64,000 bases of DNA from a virus: positions 1 to 64,000 of the IMG/VR virus record IMGVR_UViG_3300022562_001644; one strand, written 5' to 3'. This document shows positions 49,239-56,685 of this stretch, in pieces (positions within the stretch are counted from its first letter, which is position 1; each line of letters opens with the position of its first letter). The notes beneath the pieces are model-generated. The model saw only the letters and a list, made by a program, of their open reading frames with translations, was not told where the DNA came from and made no database searches. The position numbers and the translations under genes are program-made.

Positions 49239-50324
49239 TTAATCCCCGGCGACCAGTTTCTTAAGCCCGCCGAACGTTCTTCCGGCGAGACTGGGTTGTG
49301 GTTTGCGTCCAACTTTGGCCAAACGGCCAAGACCTTTCATGCCCGCGCGTCCGAGAAGGAAGGCGCCGAGACCCACGGCGAGTTTGCTCTTGGATGCATC
49401 CTCAAGCAACTTTCCACCCCTATCCACAATCTCACGACCACCTTCTTCGCCCGTTCTCACGATGTTGCGTCCGAGCTCCTCGAGGGAGACAGCAGACTTT
49501 TCCATCCCTCGGTTGTACGAGGTCCCAAGGAATCGCTGCGGCGCCGCAGGGGCGGAAGCATGCTTGCCCATCTGATGACCCGAGCCCTTGCCCATACGCA
49601 TGCGACCGCCTTCGACCAGGCCGTGACCCGTGCCGGTGTAGGCCGGTCCCTTGGCAGTGGTGCTGTGGAAGCGTTCGCCGCCAGCCTCGAGGGCCTCGGG
49701 TTGCTCGTATGATGGGCGATGGAATCCGGTCGGCAGACCGTCGCTCTCCATCACGTCAATGTCGCTTGGAGTGGCAGCCGCGGACTTCTCTTCACTGTCT
49801 TCACCCTCTTCACCCTCTTCGGCCTTGCGTTCTTTGCCGCCGGCGGCATTGGCAAGGAGGTCTTGGAGACGATCCGTGTCGTTCTCCTTCTTCTCGGACT
49901 CCTTGCTTTTCACGCCCTCGCCAGAGCCGTACATGCCGCCACCCTTGCTGCCGGGCTGAATCATGACGTTCCGGCCCACCGACTGACCGCTCAGCATGCC
50001 ATCATTGGGAGGCGAGACATTCATTCCTCCGCCGGCCGGAGTACTCGCTGCTTGCGCGCTCTTCTCGTGGAAGTTTGCGTCATCCCGGCCTGGCATGTCA
50101 CGAAAGAACCGACCAGCCTGAGGACGAGCCATCTTCTCGAAGAACAAGCCTTCGGATGCTTTCTTTTCTCGCATGGGGGGTAGGTTCTTTCTCTTGGGGT
50201 TTACCTGAGGGTTCTTCTTCTCGGGAAGATTTTTGAAGCTCTTCGTCTCGTCAGCCCACTCTTTGGCCTTACTGGGATTGGTGGCGAACATCCACCTTTG
50301 CTGGGCTTTGGACTTGAAGGGCAT
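49239..50324 (-). CDS. virion-module protein with N-terminal MPFKSKAQ domain
   Basis: A 361-aa protein. MPFKSKAQQRWMFATNPSKAKEWADET resembles a short phage domain (DUF3008-like) that starts MPFKSKAQ. SEGLFFEKMARPQ recalls the tag's K-x-A end. The middle is Gly/Ser/Glu-rich; the C-terminus has a Gly/Ala hydrophobic helix (LAVGLGAFLLGRAGMKGLG) and a basic end. GGGGAAG precedes the ATG. Function unknown; fits the tagged-cargo theme. Confidence 0.45.
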   Translation of the reverse strand: MPFKSKAQQRWMFATNPSKAKEWADETKSFKNLPEKKNPQVNPKRKNLPPMREKKASEGLFFEKMARPQAGRFFRDMPGRDDANFHEKSAQAASTPAGGGMNVSPPNDGMLSGQSVGRNVMIQPGSKGGGMYGSGEGVKSKESEKKENDTDRLQDLLANAAGGKERKAEEGEEGEDSEEKSAAATPSDIDVMESDGLPTGFHRPSYEQPEALEAGGERFHSTTAKGPAYTGTGHGLVEGGRMRMGKGSGHQMGKHASAPAAPQRFLGTSYNRGMEKSAVSLEELGRNIVRTGEEGGREIVDRGGKLLEDASKSKLAVGLGAFLLGRAGMKGLGRLAKVGRKPQPSLAGRTFGGLKKLVAGD

Positions 50325-51158
50325 TTACTTCCCCGATGCGGCCTGTCGGCGATGCTGCATGAGAGCTCGATGGTAAGCAAGAACACCTTCGCGGCGACCG
50401 ATCATGCGAGCCTGCTGGGCCACGTCCATGACATCTTTGCTGCCGCTCTCGTAGCCGGACTTTCTGCCTCTGCGCCGACCGACCTCAGCGCCAGCGGCTC
50501 CGGTTGCGCCAGCCACGAGAAGGCCTTTGCCAACACTCATCTTGCCTGGAGTTCGACCTTGGGCAGCTCGACGCCCGACCATTTGAGCAAGGCGGCCCAT
50601 CGATGGGCGAGCCATCTTGACCAGTTCGTCACCGAAGCCACTAATAAAATTCATCGCTACTTTCTCCCTTTGAGCTCGATCGAGAAGATCCTGCATGAAC
50701 TGCGCCTTGCGTGGAACCACTTCTTTGGTTTTTTCGTTGTGAATGAAGAACTCAGAGAAGGTGTCGCAGAAATCTTCCTCTGGGCTTGTTTTCGCATAAT
50801 CGTCGACAAATCCATCGCCCTTTGTTGACTCAGACCATTCTAAAACAAGGGAAGGGTCGTGTTTGAGGATGGCGTGAGCGAGCTCATGATAGACAGATCG
50901 GCGAAACTGTTCAGGATCAATCTTCCCGTCATGATACACGCCCTTGTCGAATACAACAATTGCGCCGAGCTTCGGCTCGTACTTTGAATGCCCCGGAGCC
51001 TCGGGGGGTGCATTTATGAGGACCGGCCGCCTGATGATGCTTTTGATATGGGGGTTTTGCTCGAGCCATGCCGACGGCAATGGTTTGAGCATCGCCAAGA
51101 GATGGCGAGCCTCCTGGGGCGACCATTTGCCCTCGAGCTCGACGCCGCGAATTCTCAT
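50325..51158 (-). CDS. HExxH metallopeptidase-like protein with internal tag
   Basis: A 277-aa protein. Residues 1-165 are zincin-like: VYHELAHAILKH (HExxH, 91-95) and SPEEDFCDTFSEFF, whose Glu residues could be the third ligand. At residue 169 the sequence becomes MNFISGFGDELVKMARPSMG, a perfect tag, followed by a Gly/Ala helix (GLLVAGATGAAGAEVG) and a basic region. ATG 50654 (Met169) has GGGAG 9 nt upstream, so a separate 109-aa tagged product is likely. The ATG overlaps the preceding TGA. Confidence 0.55.
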   Translation of the reverse strand: MRIRGVELEGKWSPQEARHLLAMLKPLPSAWLEQNPHIKSIIRRPVLINAPPEAPGHSKYEPKLGAIVVFDKGVYHDGKIDPEQFRRSVYHELAHAILKHDPSLVLEWSESTKGDGFVDDYAKTSPEEDFCDTFSEFFIHNEKTKEVVPRKAQFMQDLLDRAQREKVAMNFISGFGDELVKMARPSMGRLAQMVGRRAAQGRTPGKMSVGKGLLVAGATGAAGAEVGRRRGRKSGYESGSKDVMDVAQQARMIGRREGVLAYHRALMQHRRQAASGK

Positions 51159-52765
51159 AGGACACGCGCGAGGTCCGAATACATCTTGGCAAGCACGCCG
51201 CCAGAAAGAGCAGCGCCAGCTGCGACCAGTCCAGCAAAGCGAAGAGGATGGCGCTCACGCCACTCGTCGTTGGTGCGGCTGTGAACCAGAGCAAGACCTT
51301 CGTCTGAGCCCGATTGAGTTCTGCGAACGTCCGCTGGGTCCATCCGCTTCCGAACCTCCTTGCCGCTTTCTGTACCGTAAAGATACAGACCGGCGAGGGT
51401 CGCAGGCACGGCAGAGATCATCGCGCCCTGGATAAATGTTGGATCGGTGCCAACTTCTTTGGCGGCCTGAGTGACCCGGTGCAGAACCTCGCGGTTGTTG
51501 ATCATGTCCTTGGACTGCTGGGCGATTTGCTTCCCAAGGAAGGCTGCGTCTCTCCCCGCCGATCTGATGCCTCGAGCGGCTTGCCCGATGAGATCTACTG
51601 GATTCATAGACCTAGCAAGGTCAGAGATGGCACCGCTGGTTTTCTCCAGGTCTTGCAGCTTCTGGGCAATCAAGTCTTCGGTCTCACCCTTCTCCTCCCT
51701 TGCCTCCCGCATGTACTTGCGAGCAAGCGAGAGCCCAACGATCGTAGGGATGGCACCGAGAACGTAGGTTCCCCACCCTGCACCAAGACGCTTGAGGGAT
51801 TTCAGCGCAGCCGCACGCCCTTCTGTCTCCTTGATGTGCTGAAGTGCGAGGACCGACGCCTTAGCCTCCGGGTAGAGAGTCGTTGCAGCAATCGTGGCCC
51901 CGGCAATCTCCGGGGCATGCCTTTGCATGAACTCAATGGCCTTGTCGTCGATGGTTCCCGGGAGAAGCTCTTTGATTCGATCACCGGCAATGAGCGCGGT
52001 GGGCAGAGCAATCTGCGCACTTCTGCGAAGCAATGGCTCCAGGTTTGCGCGAACCTTGCCAATCCGACCCTTGGTATAGTCGGCTGCGTGGCCGAGTTCG
52101 TGTAGCGCGAGCTCCTTGCTGACATCGGGGAGGTAGACGCGCTTTGTTGCGAGCTCGTATCGAGGACCAAGCATCCAGTTGAGTGGTCCCTGCTTTAGGT
52201 TTGTGGTGACACCCTTTTGAGCCAGGTTGTGCTTGTCGATGAATGAGTCGACGGTGTCCGTGATCTTGCTAACGGTACCCAGCACATTTATCCGCTTCTC
52301 CCCCAGAGGATGTTTCCAGGTGTGCTTGTACTCTGGGTTTTCTGCGAAGCGAGCGAAGGCTTCGTCGGTCTCCTTCAATACAGCCTCCGGAATGCCAGGT
52401 ATCCGAGCCTTCACATCAAAGAGACCAAGCAAGCGAGCTTTCGGATCCTTCGCACCGTAGTTGAGATCACCCAGCCGTTTCAGATCGGACGCCTGGGTCT
52501 GCCTGATGATTGTTGCGAACGGAGACTCCTTATCACCCTTCATCATTGCGTTGCGGAGGGCCACGTTGCCAAGGAAGCTGGCGACCCCGCCAACGGTGGA
52601 GCCGCCGACGGCGAGTATTCCTGCCATGGCTCGTTCCCCTGGATCAATACTTTGTGGATCCGGGTCGCGAGTGAAAGGCTTCTGCTCAATATCTTGAGCG
52701 GTATCTACCGCAGACTCTGTCGCGGTCTTCTCGTTCAAGAAGAATGTAAGGGGATCCCTGCTCAC
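51155..52765 (-). CDS. large HExxH-containing membrane-associated virion-module protein
   Basis: A 536-aa protein. LALHELGHAADYTKG has HExxH at residues 222-226, and LYPEAKAS (about Glu300) could be the third zinc ligand. Hydrophobic Gly/Ala-rich stretches lie at about 46-70, 285-298, 330-350 and near the C-terminus. The start is GTG with AGGGGA upstream. It may be an internal virion protein acting on the host envelope or a maturation enzyme; the evidence is only motif and context. Confidence 0.5.
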   Translation of the reverse strand: MSRDPLTFFLNEKTATESAVDTAQDIEQKPFTRDPDPQSIDPGERAMAGILAVGGSTVGGVASFLGNVALRNAMMKGDKESPFATIIRQTQASDLKRLGDLNYGAKDPKARLLGLFDVKARIPGIPEAVLKETDEAFARFAENPEYKHTWKHPLGEKRINVLGTVSKITDTVDSFIDKHNLAQKGVTTNLKQGPLNWMLGPRYELATKRVYLPDVSKELALHELGHAADYTKGRIGKVRANLEPLLRRSAQIALPTALIAGDRIKELLPGTIDDKAIEFMQRHAPEIAGATIAATTLYPEAKASVLALQHIKETEGRAAALKSLKRLGAGWGTYVLGAIPTIVGLSLARKYMREAREEKGETEDLIAQKLQDLEKTSGAISDLARSMNPVDLIGQAARGIRSAGRDAAFLGKQIAQQSKDMINNREVLHRVTQAAKEVGTDPTFIQGAMISAVPATLAGLYLYGTESGKEVRKRMDPADVRRTQSGSDEGLALVHSRTNDEWRERHPLRFAGLVAAGAALSGGVLAKMYSDLARVL

Positions 52766-52774
52766 GGGGTTCCC

Positions 52775-53467
52775 CTACATCATGAGAGCTTTGGCCGCAA
52801 ATTCGCCAGCCTTGAGCGGAGCCATTTTCATGGGACCCCGATCTTCCCTCGCTTCATCAATCCTGCTTTGGGTCTCAGCGAGGTTCTTGATGTCGGCCGG
52901 CTGAATTTGGCCAAGCTGGGCGGTGGACGTCACCCAGGTTCCGGCCACGGTTGGATCGGCTGCAAGGGATGGGGCATACCTCGCGAGGACGCCGAAGTGA
53001 CGGCGGACGCGACCTGGATCGTCCTCCTCGAGCTCCTTCAGAACCGGATGCTCTTTGAACATCTGTTTGTAGGACATGTCGATCTCAGTCTTGAGCTTTT
53101 TGTCTCGGCTGTGACGCATAAGCCCGCCGATGCCAGCGGTGGCTCCAGCCGTCATGCCAGCCAGCGCCATCATCTTGCCAAGATTGGCTGCGACATCAGA
53201 CCAGCCAGCGGTCTCTGGCGGATCGCCCTTGATCGGAGGAGGTGGAGTCCTTCCACCAACCTTGAGCTTTTCAAAGAACCCACCAAGCCCACCGGAGGGC
53301 TCTTTTCTCGGAAGGCCTCGCATCGACTGAAACAGTCGGCTTGCGTATTTCCCCATCTCTTTTTTGATGAGGCGTTCACGTTGCTGGAGGACTTCGGCGG
53401 CAGCCTCCTTGGACATAAGGCCACGGCGTTGACACTCAGCGATCATTTGCAGCGATGACTTGGGCAT
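52775..53467 (-). CDS. putative internal virion protein, 230 aa
   Basis: Basic, helical N-terminus (AECQRRGLMSKEAAAEVLQQRE), Pro/Gly-rich middle (GGRTPPPPIKGDPPE) and a Gly/Ala/Met-rich hydrophobic helix (MMALAGMTAGATAGIGGLM) followed by basic residues. This resembles the second half of the tagged proteins. GGAG precedes ATG 53467. No family is recognised. Confidence 0.45.
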   Translation of the reverse strand: MPKSSLQMIAECQRRGLMSKEAAAEVLQQRERLIKKEMGKYASRLFQSMRGLPRKEPSGGLGGFFEKLKVGGRTPPPPIKGDPPETAGWSDVAANLGKMMALAGMTAGATAGIGGLMRHSRDKKLKTEIDMSYKQMFKEHPVLKELEEDDPGRVRRHFGVLARYAPSLAADPTVAGTWVTSTAQLGQIQPADIKNLAETQSRIDEAREDRGPMKMAPLKAGEFAAKALMM

Positions 53468-53469
53468 GA

Positions 53470-53805
53470 CTATCTCCGAAAGGCCTCTTCTTTGTATTTA
53501 CCATGGATGCGCTCGAGCTCGCGCTCAGTCGGCTTGTTCTTCATAAGCCGATTGAAATTCGTTGTCGCCGCTGGACTGACGTAGGCCTGCCTGGCTATCG
53601 GGTCGTATCCGGCATGAAGGTAGCTCTCAGCCTGCTCGCCGGATCTTCCACGCTTGTATCCCTGCCTTGCCGCAAGGGCTGTTCCGCCGACGGTCATCCC
53701 CAACCCGAGGGAATGAAGGGGGTGTTTTACAGCAAGGCCCAGAAGCTTTTTTGCAATAGCTGTCTTGACGAGCTCGTCACCAAACCCTGCAAGAAAATGG
53801 TTCAT
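53470..53805 (-). CDS. small tagged virion-module protein, 111 aa
   Basis: MNHFLAGFGDELVKTAIAKK is the N-terminal tag. A hydrophobic Gly/Leu stretch (LHSLGLGMTVGGTALAARQ) and a basic C-terminal half follow. ATGA overlap with the preceding gene. Probably internal; its function is unknown. Confidence 0.55.
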   Translation of the reverse strand: MNHFLAGFGDELVKTAIAKKLLGLAVKHPLHSLGLGMTVGGTALAARQGYKRGRSGEQAESYLHAGYDPIARQAYVSPAATTNFNRLMKNKPTERELERIHGKYKEEAFRR

Positions 53806-54752
53806 GACAGCTCGCGGAGCCTCTGGTGGTAAACCTTCACCTCGTCATCGATACGCAGAAGGTTGTGGAGACCGTTCTTGATCTCGCCGGTCTTGCGCTG
53901 AACGGTATCCAACGAGATGAGGACGGGGTGAGCACCATTGATGACGGTGACGTTCCCCATGTCATCACTGATGTAGTCCTCCGGGGCCTTTGAGATCGCC
54001 ATCTTTTCCAGTCTAAGACGGGCGCTTCCGTGAACCTCCTTGAGGAGGCGTTCCTCGAAACGTGGAAGATATTCTTCGGCGACCTTGTGCAATCCAGACC
54101 CCGACGCAGCTTCGTAAATCTGCCTGAAGGTGGCACCACCGAGAACAGCTTGTTTCACAGTGGCATAGGCACTCTTCTCAAGCGATTCAAGCTCCATGCC
54201 TTTGTAAAGAACCTTGTCCTCGGCGTCCTGGCGTTCGGCGGCCTTTTTCTGGAGGATGATGATGATGCGCTTCTTTTCACCGTCCTCGTGAAGACCATTG
54301 TGCACGGCGGCGGGATCTGCGCCCATCATTGAGATGGTCGACGGGCCGGACAGGGGGATACCCTTCGGCGGACCAGCGTAGTCGGAGTCTGACATCGGAG
54401 GACAGCTGACCATCGGACTCTCTGGATCGTCGGAGTCAAGCGGCTTCTTTCCGACAACCTGAACAACGGTCTTGGCATCTGCCAGAGGGAATGCAATGGA
54501 CTCCTTCTGGGCGGTCTTTGACCAAAGAGCTCGATGAGTGGCAATGTTGGCCATCTCACAGATGCGCTCGATCTGGTTTGCGTTCAGATCGTTTTCTTCG
54601 GCGATCTTCTGAATCGTGGAGTTGAGCGGAACTCGTTCTTCGAGATATCGCTTGGCTGCAGTTTTGGCCAGAAGCTCGAGGCGATCGGCCGCAACCTTGA
54701 TATGTCGACTGCTCGGTTCGGAAAGCAGGTAGTTAAAGTGGCTCATGGACAT
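53802..54752 (-). CDS. putative prohead core or structural protein, 316 aa
   Basis: The first minus-strand gene downstream of the divergent promoter region. Helical and acidic with many Lys-Ala helices (RLELLAKTAAKRYLEER; IIIILQKKAAERQDAEDK). A central Pro/Ser-rich loop separates two halves. No portal signature could be identified. Its role is inferred from its position among morphogenesis genes. GAGG precedes ATG 54752. Confidence 0.45.
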   Translation of the reverse strand: MSMSHFNYLLSEPSSRHIKVAADRLELLAKTAAKRYLEERVPLNSTIQKIAEENDLNANQIERICEMANIATHRALWSKTAQKESIAFPLADAKTVVQVVGKKPLDSDDPESPMVSCPPMSDSDYAGPPKGIPLSGPSTISMMGADPAAVHNGLHEDGEKKRIIIILQKKAAERQDAEDKVLYKGMELESLEKSAYATVKQAVLGGATFRQIYEAASGSGLHKVAEEYLPRFEERLLKEVHGSARLRLEKMAISKAPEDYISDDMGNVTVINGAHPVLISLDTVQRKTGEIKNGLHNLLRIDDEVKVYHQRLRELS

Positions 54753-54841
54753 CCAGGATCCTCGCTTCTTGGTTCTACTCGAAGGTATAAGGATAGAGTA
54801 TCAGGGTCAAGAAAGCGGAAATACAGTCAAAGGAGAAGCAA
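54753..54841. promoter_or_regulatory. divergent intergenic promoter region
   Basis: The 89-nt gap separates divergent genes. On the plus strand GGTATAAGGATAGAGT (54784-54799) contains TAGAGT and a TATAAG hexamer. On the minus strand GAGTAGAAC gives a -10-like TAGAAC about 28 nt before ATG 54752. Both directions probably initiate here; the exact hexamers are uncertain. Confidence 0.4.
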
Positions 54842-55513
54842 ATGAAATTTTGTCCTCATTGTGGAGGAGACCTCACATCATACATGGCAGCCGAGCAAGG
54901 CAACTCGGCTGTCCTGAGGCCCCCAAACCGTGAGAAGTACGACCAGGACAAGACCTGGCGTCAGCTCATCATGGATGCCGAGGCCCTCAAGGGGTCACCC
55001 CCCACCCCCATGGAGCTCGTCGGCAAAGCGGTCGACAGGGTTCGAGGGGCATTTTCGGGCACGAAGGAGGGTGACTCCGTTGGCACGATTGTTCATATCG
55101 CGACAGATCGCAATATCCAGCCCCAGGGCGGAGTCCTGCATCGAGCGACCCTCCTGGAGGGGAGAGTGCAAGACGACATCAGCAAGATGGAGCGGATGGG
55201 CTATGCCGTTCAGGACGGGAAGGTGGTGGTCGTCAACGATATCCCGGTTGGACGCGGTTACGTCGCAATCAATTACTGGGGAGGGGAAAAGCAGTATCGC
55301 CGCTGGCACATGTCGAAACCGGTCACCATAAACCCATCGAGGAACGGCAACCCCTTCTTCATGGACGAGAACATGATCGCATTCGGAGTATCGTGGAAAG
55401 ACCCAAGCAAGATGGAGGAGGCGCTTCTCGAGCTCTGCGAGATCCTGGCCGAGGGCGTTCATAAAGAGCGGACCATCGGCATACCGCTAGCCATGGAGCT
55501 TGTCTGGCAATAG
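54842..55513 (+). CDS. zinc-ribbon-headed hypothetical protein, 223 aa
   Basis: MKFCPHCGGDLTSYM is an N-terminal CxxC knuckle. The rest is alpha/beta (GTIVHIATDRNIQPQGG; GYVAINYWGGEKQYRRWHM; AFGVSW). AAAGGAG precedes ATG 54842. It is the first gene of a plus-strand island inside the late region. Function unknown. Confidence 0.5.
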   Translation: MKFCPHCGGDLTSYMAAEQGNSAVLRPPNREKYDQDKTWRQLIMDAEALKGSPPTPMELVGKAVDRVRGAFSGTKEGDSVGTIVHIATDRNIQPQGGVLHRATLLEGRVQDDISKMERMGYAVQDGKVVVVNDIPVGRGYVAINYWGGEKQYRRWHMSKPVTINPSRNGNPFFMDENMIAFGVSWKDPSKMEEALLELCEILAEGVHKERTIGIPLAMELVWQ

Positions 55514-55522
55514 TCGGTTCCT

Positions 55523-55530
55523 GGCATAAG
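55523..55530 (+). promoter_or_regulatory. GGCATAAG element, copy 5
   Basis: An exact copy, preceded by CT like copies 1 and 2, 22 nt before ATG 55553. It lies in the 39-nt gap after the zinc-ribbon gene and is followed by GAAAGGAG. Confidence 0.4.
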
Positions 55531-55552
55531 AAGGATGAAAGGAGAACTTCTT

Positions 55553-56002
55553 ATGTCCATAGGAACAATGAGAGAGCAATTCGCTGAAGCGTTTGACCGC
55601 CTAATGCATTGCCGGATCGTTCTCGAGAACCTCAAGAAAACAGCCGAAGATTGCCTGGAGCCAGCTCAGCCAATTCTCAAGCTCATCCATCTTGGTCGCC
55701 TGAAGGCTGACGGAGAGACCATGCGAGACATCGAAATCGGTGTGAAGCGGGTTGAATCCGACAAGCGGAATGCAATCAAGTGCATGGATGATGCCGAGAA
55801 GAAAGCTGATTCCTGCTCCAGCATCATCAGCCGGCTTGAGCTCTACTCGAGAACGCCAACCAGCAATGAAGAAATACGAAGGTGGGAGGACAAGTTTCAG
55901 GAAGAACTCTGGTTTCTGAATGCCTCGATAGAGGAAGTTCAAGCGCTACGTGCGCAAATCGAAGGGAGTGCAGCTTCCCTAGACAAATCGCTGCCCCTGT
56001 GA
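55553..56002 (+). CDS. coiled-coil hypothetical protein, 149 aa
   Basis: ATG 55553 has AAGGAGA 8 nt upstream. The protein is almost entirely helical and charged (IGVKRVESDKRNAIKCMDDAEKKAD; WEDKFQEELWFLNASIEEVQALR). No family is recognised. A terminator follows immediately. Confidence 0.5.
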   Translation: MSIGTMREQFAEAFDRLMHCRIVLENLKKTAEDCLEPAQPILKLIHLGRLKADGETMRDIEIGVKRVESDKRNAIKCMDDAEKKADSCSSIISRLELYSRTPTSNEEIRRWEDKFQEELWFLNASIEEVQALRAQIEGSAASLDKSLPL

Positions 56003-56007
56003 GCCAC

Positions 56008-56045
56008 AGCGGGGGGCCTCACGGTCCCCCGTTGCGGTTTTTTTT
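56008..56045 (+). terminator. intrinsic terminator
   Basis: AGCGGGGGGCC (56008-56018) pairs with GGTCCCCCGTT (56023-56033) in an 11-bp stem with two G-T wobbles and a TCAC loop. GCGG and eight T follow. It separates the coiled-coil gene from the tagged gene, which has its own promoter. Confidence 0.88.
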
Positions 56046-56055
56046 AGCTATCGGG

Positions 56056-56061
56056 TAGACT
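56056..56061 (+). promoter_or_regulatory. leaderless -10 element TAGACT
   Basis: TAGACT ends 6 nt (GTGGGC) before ATG 56068. TTGCGG lies 18 nt upstream, within the terminator tail, as a partial -35. There is no SD. This gives the only plus-strand tagged gene its own transcript. Confidence 0.5.
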
Positions 56062-56067
56062 GTGGGC

Positions 56068-56577
56068 ATGGATAACGTCCTCGAGGGGTTTGCCGATGAG
56101 CTTGTAAAGCTCGCTGGGAAGCGGAGTTCGTCGGCGGGCGCGGAGGACGAAGACCTTCTCGCTCTCTACCAAAGGGTGAAGAGCAGAAGTGACAAGGGCC
56201 TAAATGATAGCACTCTGAAAAAAATCAGAGGTAAGGGACGTCAAGTCAGTCGCGATTACCTGGCGTCCACCCTGATTGGCTCTGTCGCAACCCCAGTTGC
56301 CCTCCTTGGAAGCAAGCGGATCTCGAGAGCCTTGCACAACCGAGAAGTCCTCAAGGCCATGCAGGGTGTGAAGGGGAGGCGTCGAAAAGCCCTGGCTGGA
56401 TACCTAGAGAGCGGCCCTATGCTTGGGAAGACGAAGGTTCCTGGGATGATGAAGGGCAAGAAGCCCATGATGACCCACGCCGAGCTAGCCGGTCACTCAA
56501 TTCGCGGTGGAGCGATGGGTTCCATCATCCAGATGCTGCGAGACCGGTTCTCTGGCTCAGCTGGCATCGGCGAGTAG
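56068..56577 (+). CDS. tagged basic protein, plus strand, 169 aa
   Basis: MDNVLEGFADELVKLAGKRS is a perfect N-terminal tag. A basic region, a hydrophobic stretch (YLASTLIGSVATPVALLG) and another basic, Gly-rich half follow (VKGRRRKALAGYLE; GMMKGKKPMM). A GTG at 56062 is also in frame but lies in the promoter-start gap. The only tagged gene on this strand. Likely a packaged internal protein; function unknown. Confidence 0.55.
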   Translation: MDNVLEGFADELVKLAGKRSSSAGAEDEDLLALYQRVKSRSDKGLNDSTLKKIRGKGRQVSRDYLASTLIGSVATPVALLGSKRISRALHNREVLKAMQGVKGRRRKALAGYLESGPMLGKTKVPGMMKGKKPMMTHAELAGHSIRGGAMGSIIQMLRDRFSGSAGIGE

Positions 56578-56685
56578 CTACCACCACTGGCCTACGAATA
56601 GGCCCAGTGTGAAGAACAGCGTAGAGAACACAAGCAGCCTCCAGTTCCTGCCAAGCCTCGTCAGGCCCTCCTGGGGAGTCTTCAT
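56578..56685 (-). CDS. tiny membrane protein, 35 aa
   Basis: MKTPQEGLTRLGRNWRLLVF followed by a hydrophobic span to FVGQWW. ATG 56685 overlaps the preceding TGA by 4 nt. Its end resembles that of its neighbour (LGLFVGQW vs LGVLMGHW), suggesting duplication. Possibly holin-like or a morphogenesis micropeptide; unproven. Confidence 0.5.
   Translation of the reverse strand: MKTPQEGLTRLGRNWRLLVFSTLFFTLGLFVGQWW

Noticed and set aside
52310-53458. 382-aa plus-strand ORF antisense to two virion genes
   Set aside because: It spans the junction between two well-supported minus-strand genes and has shadow composition with no SD.
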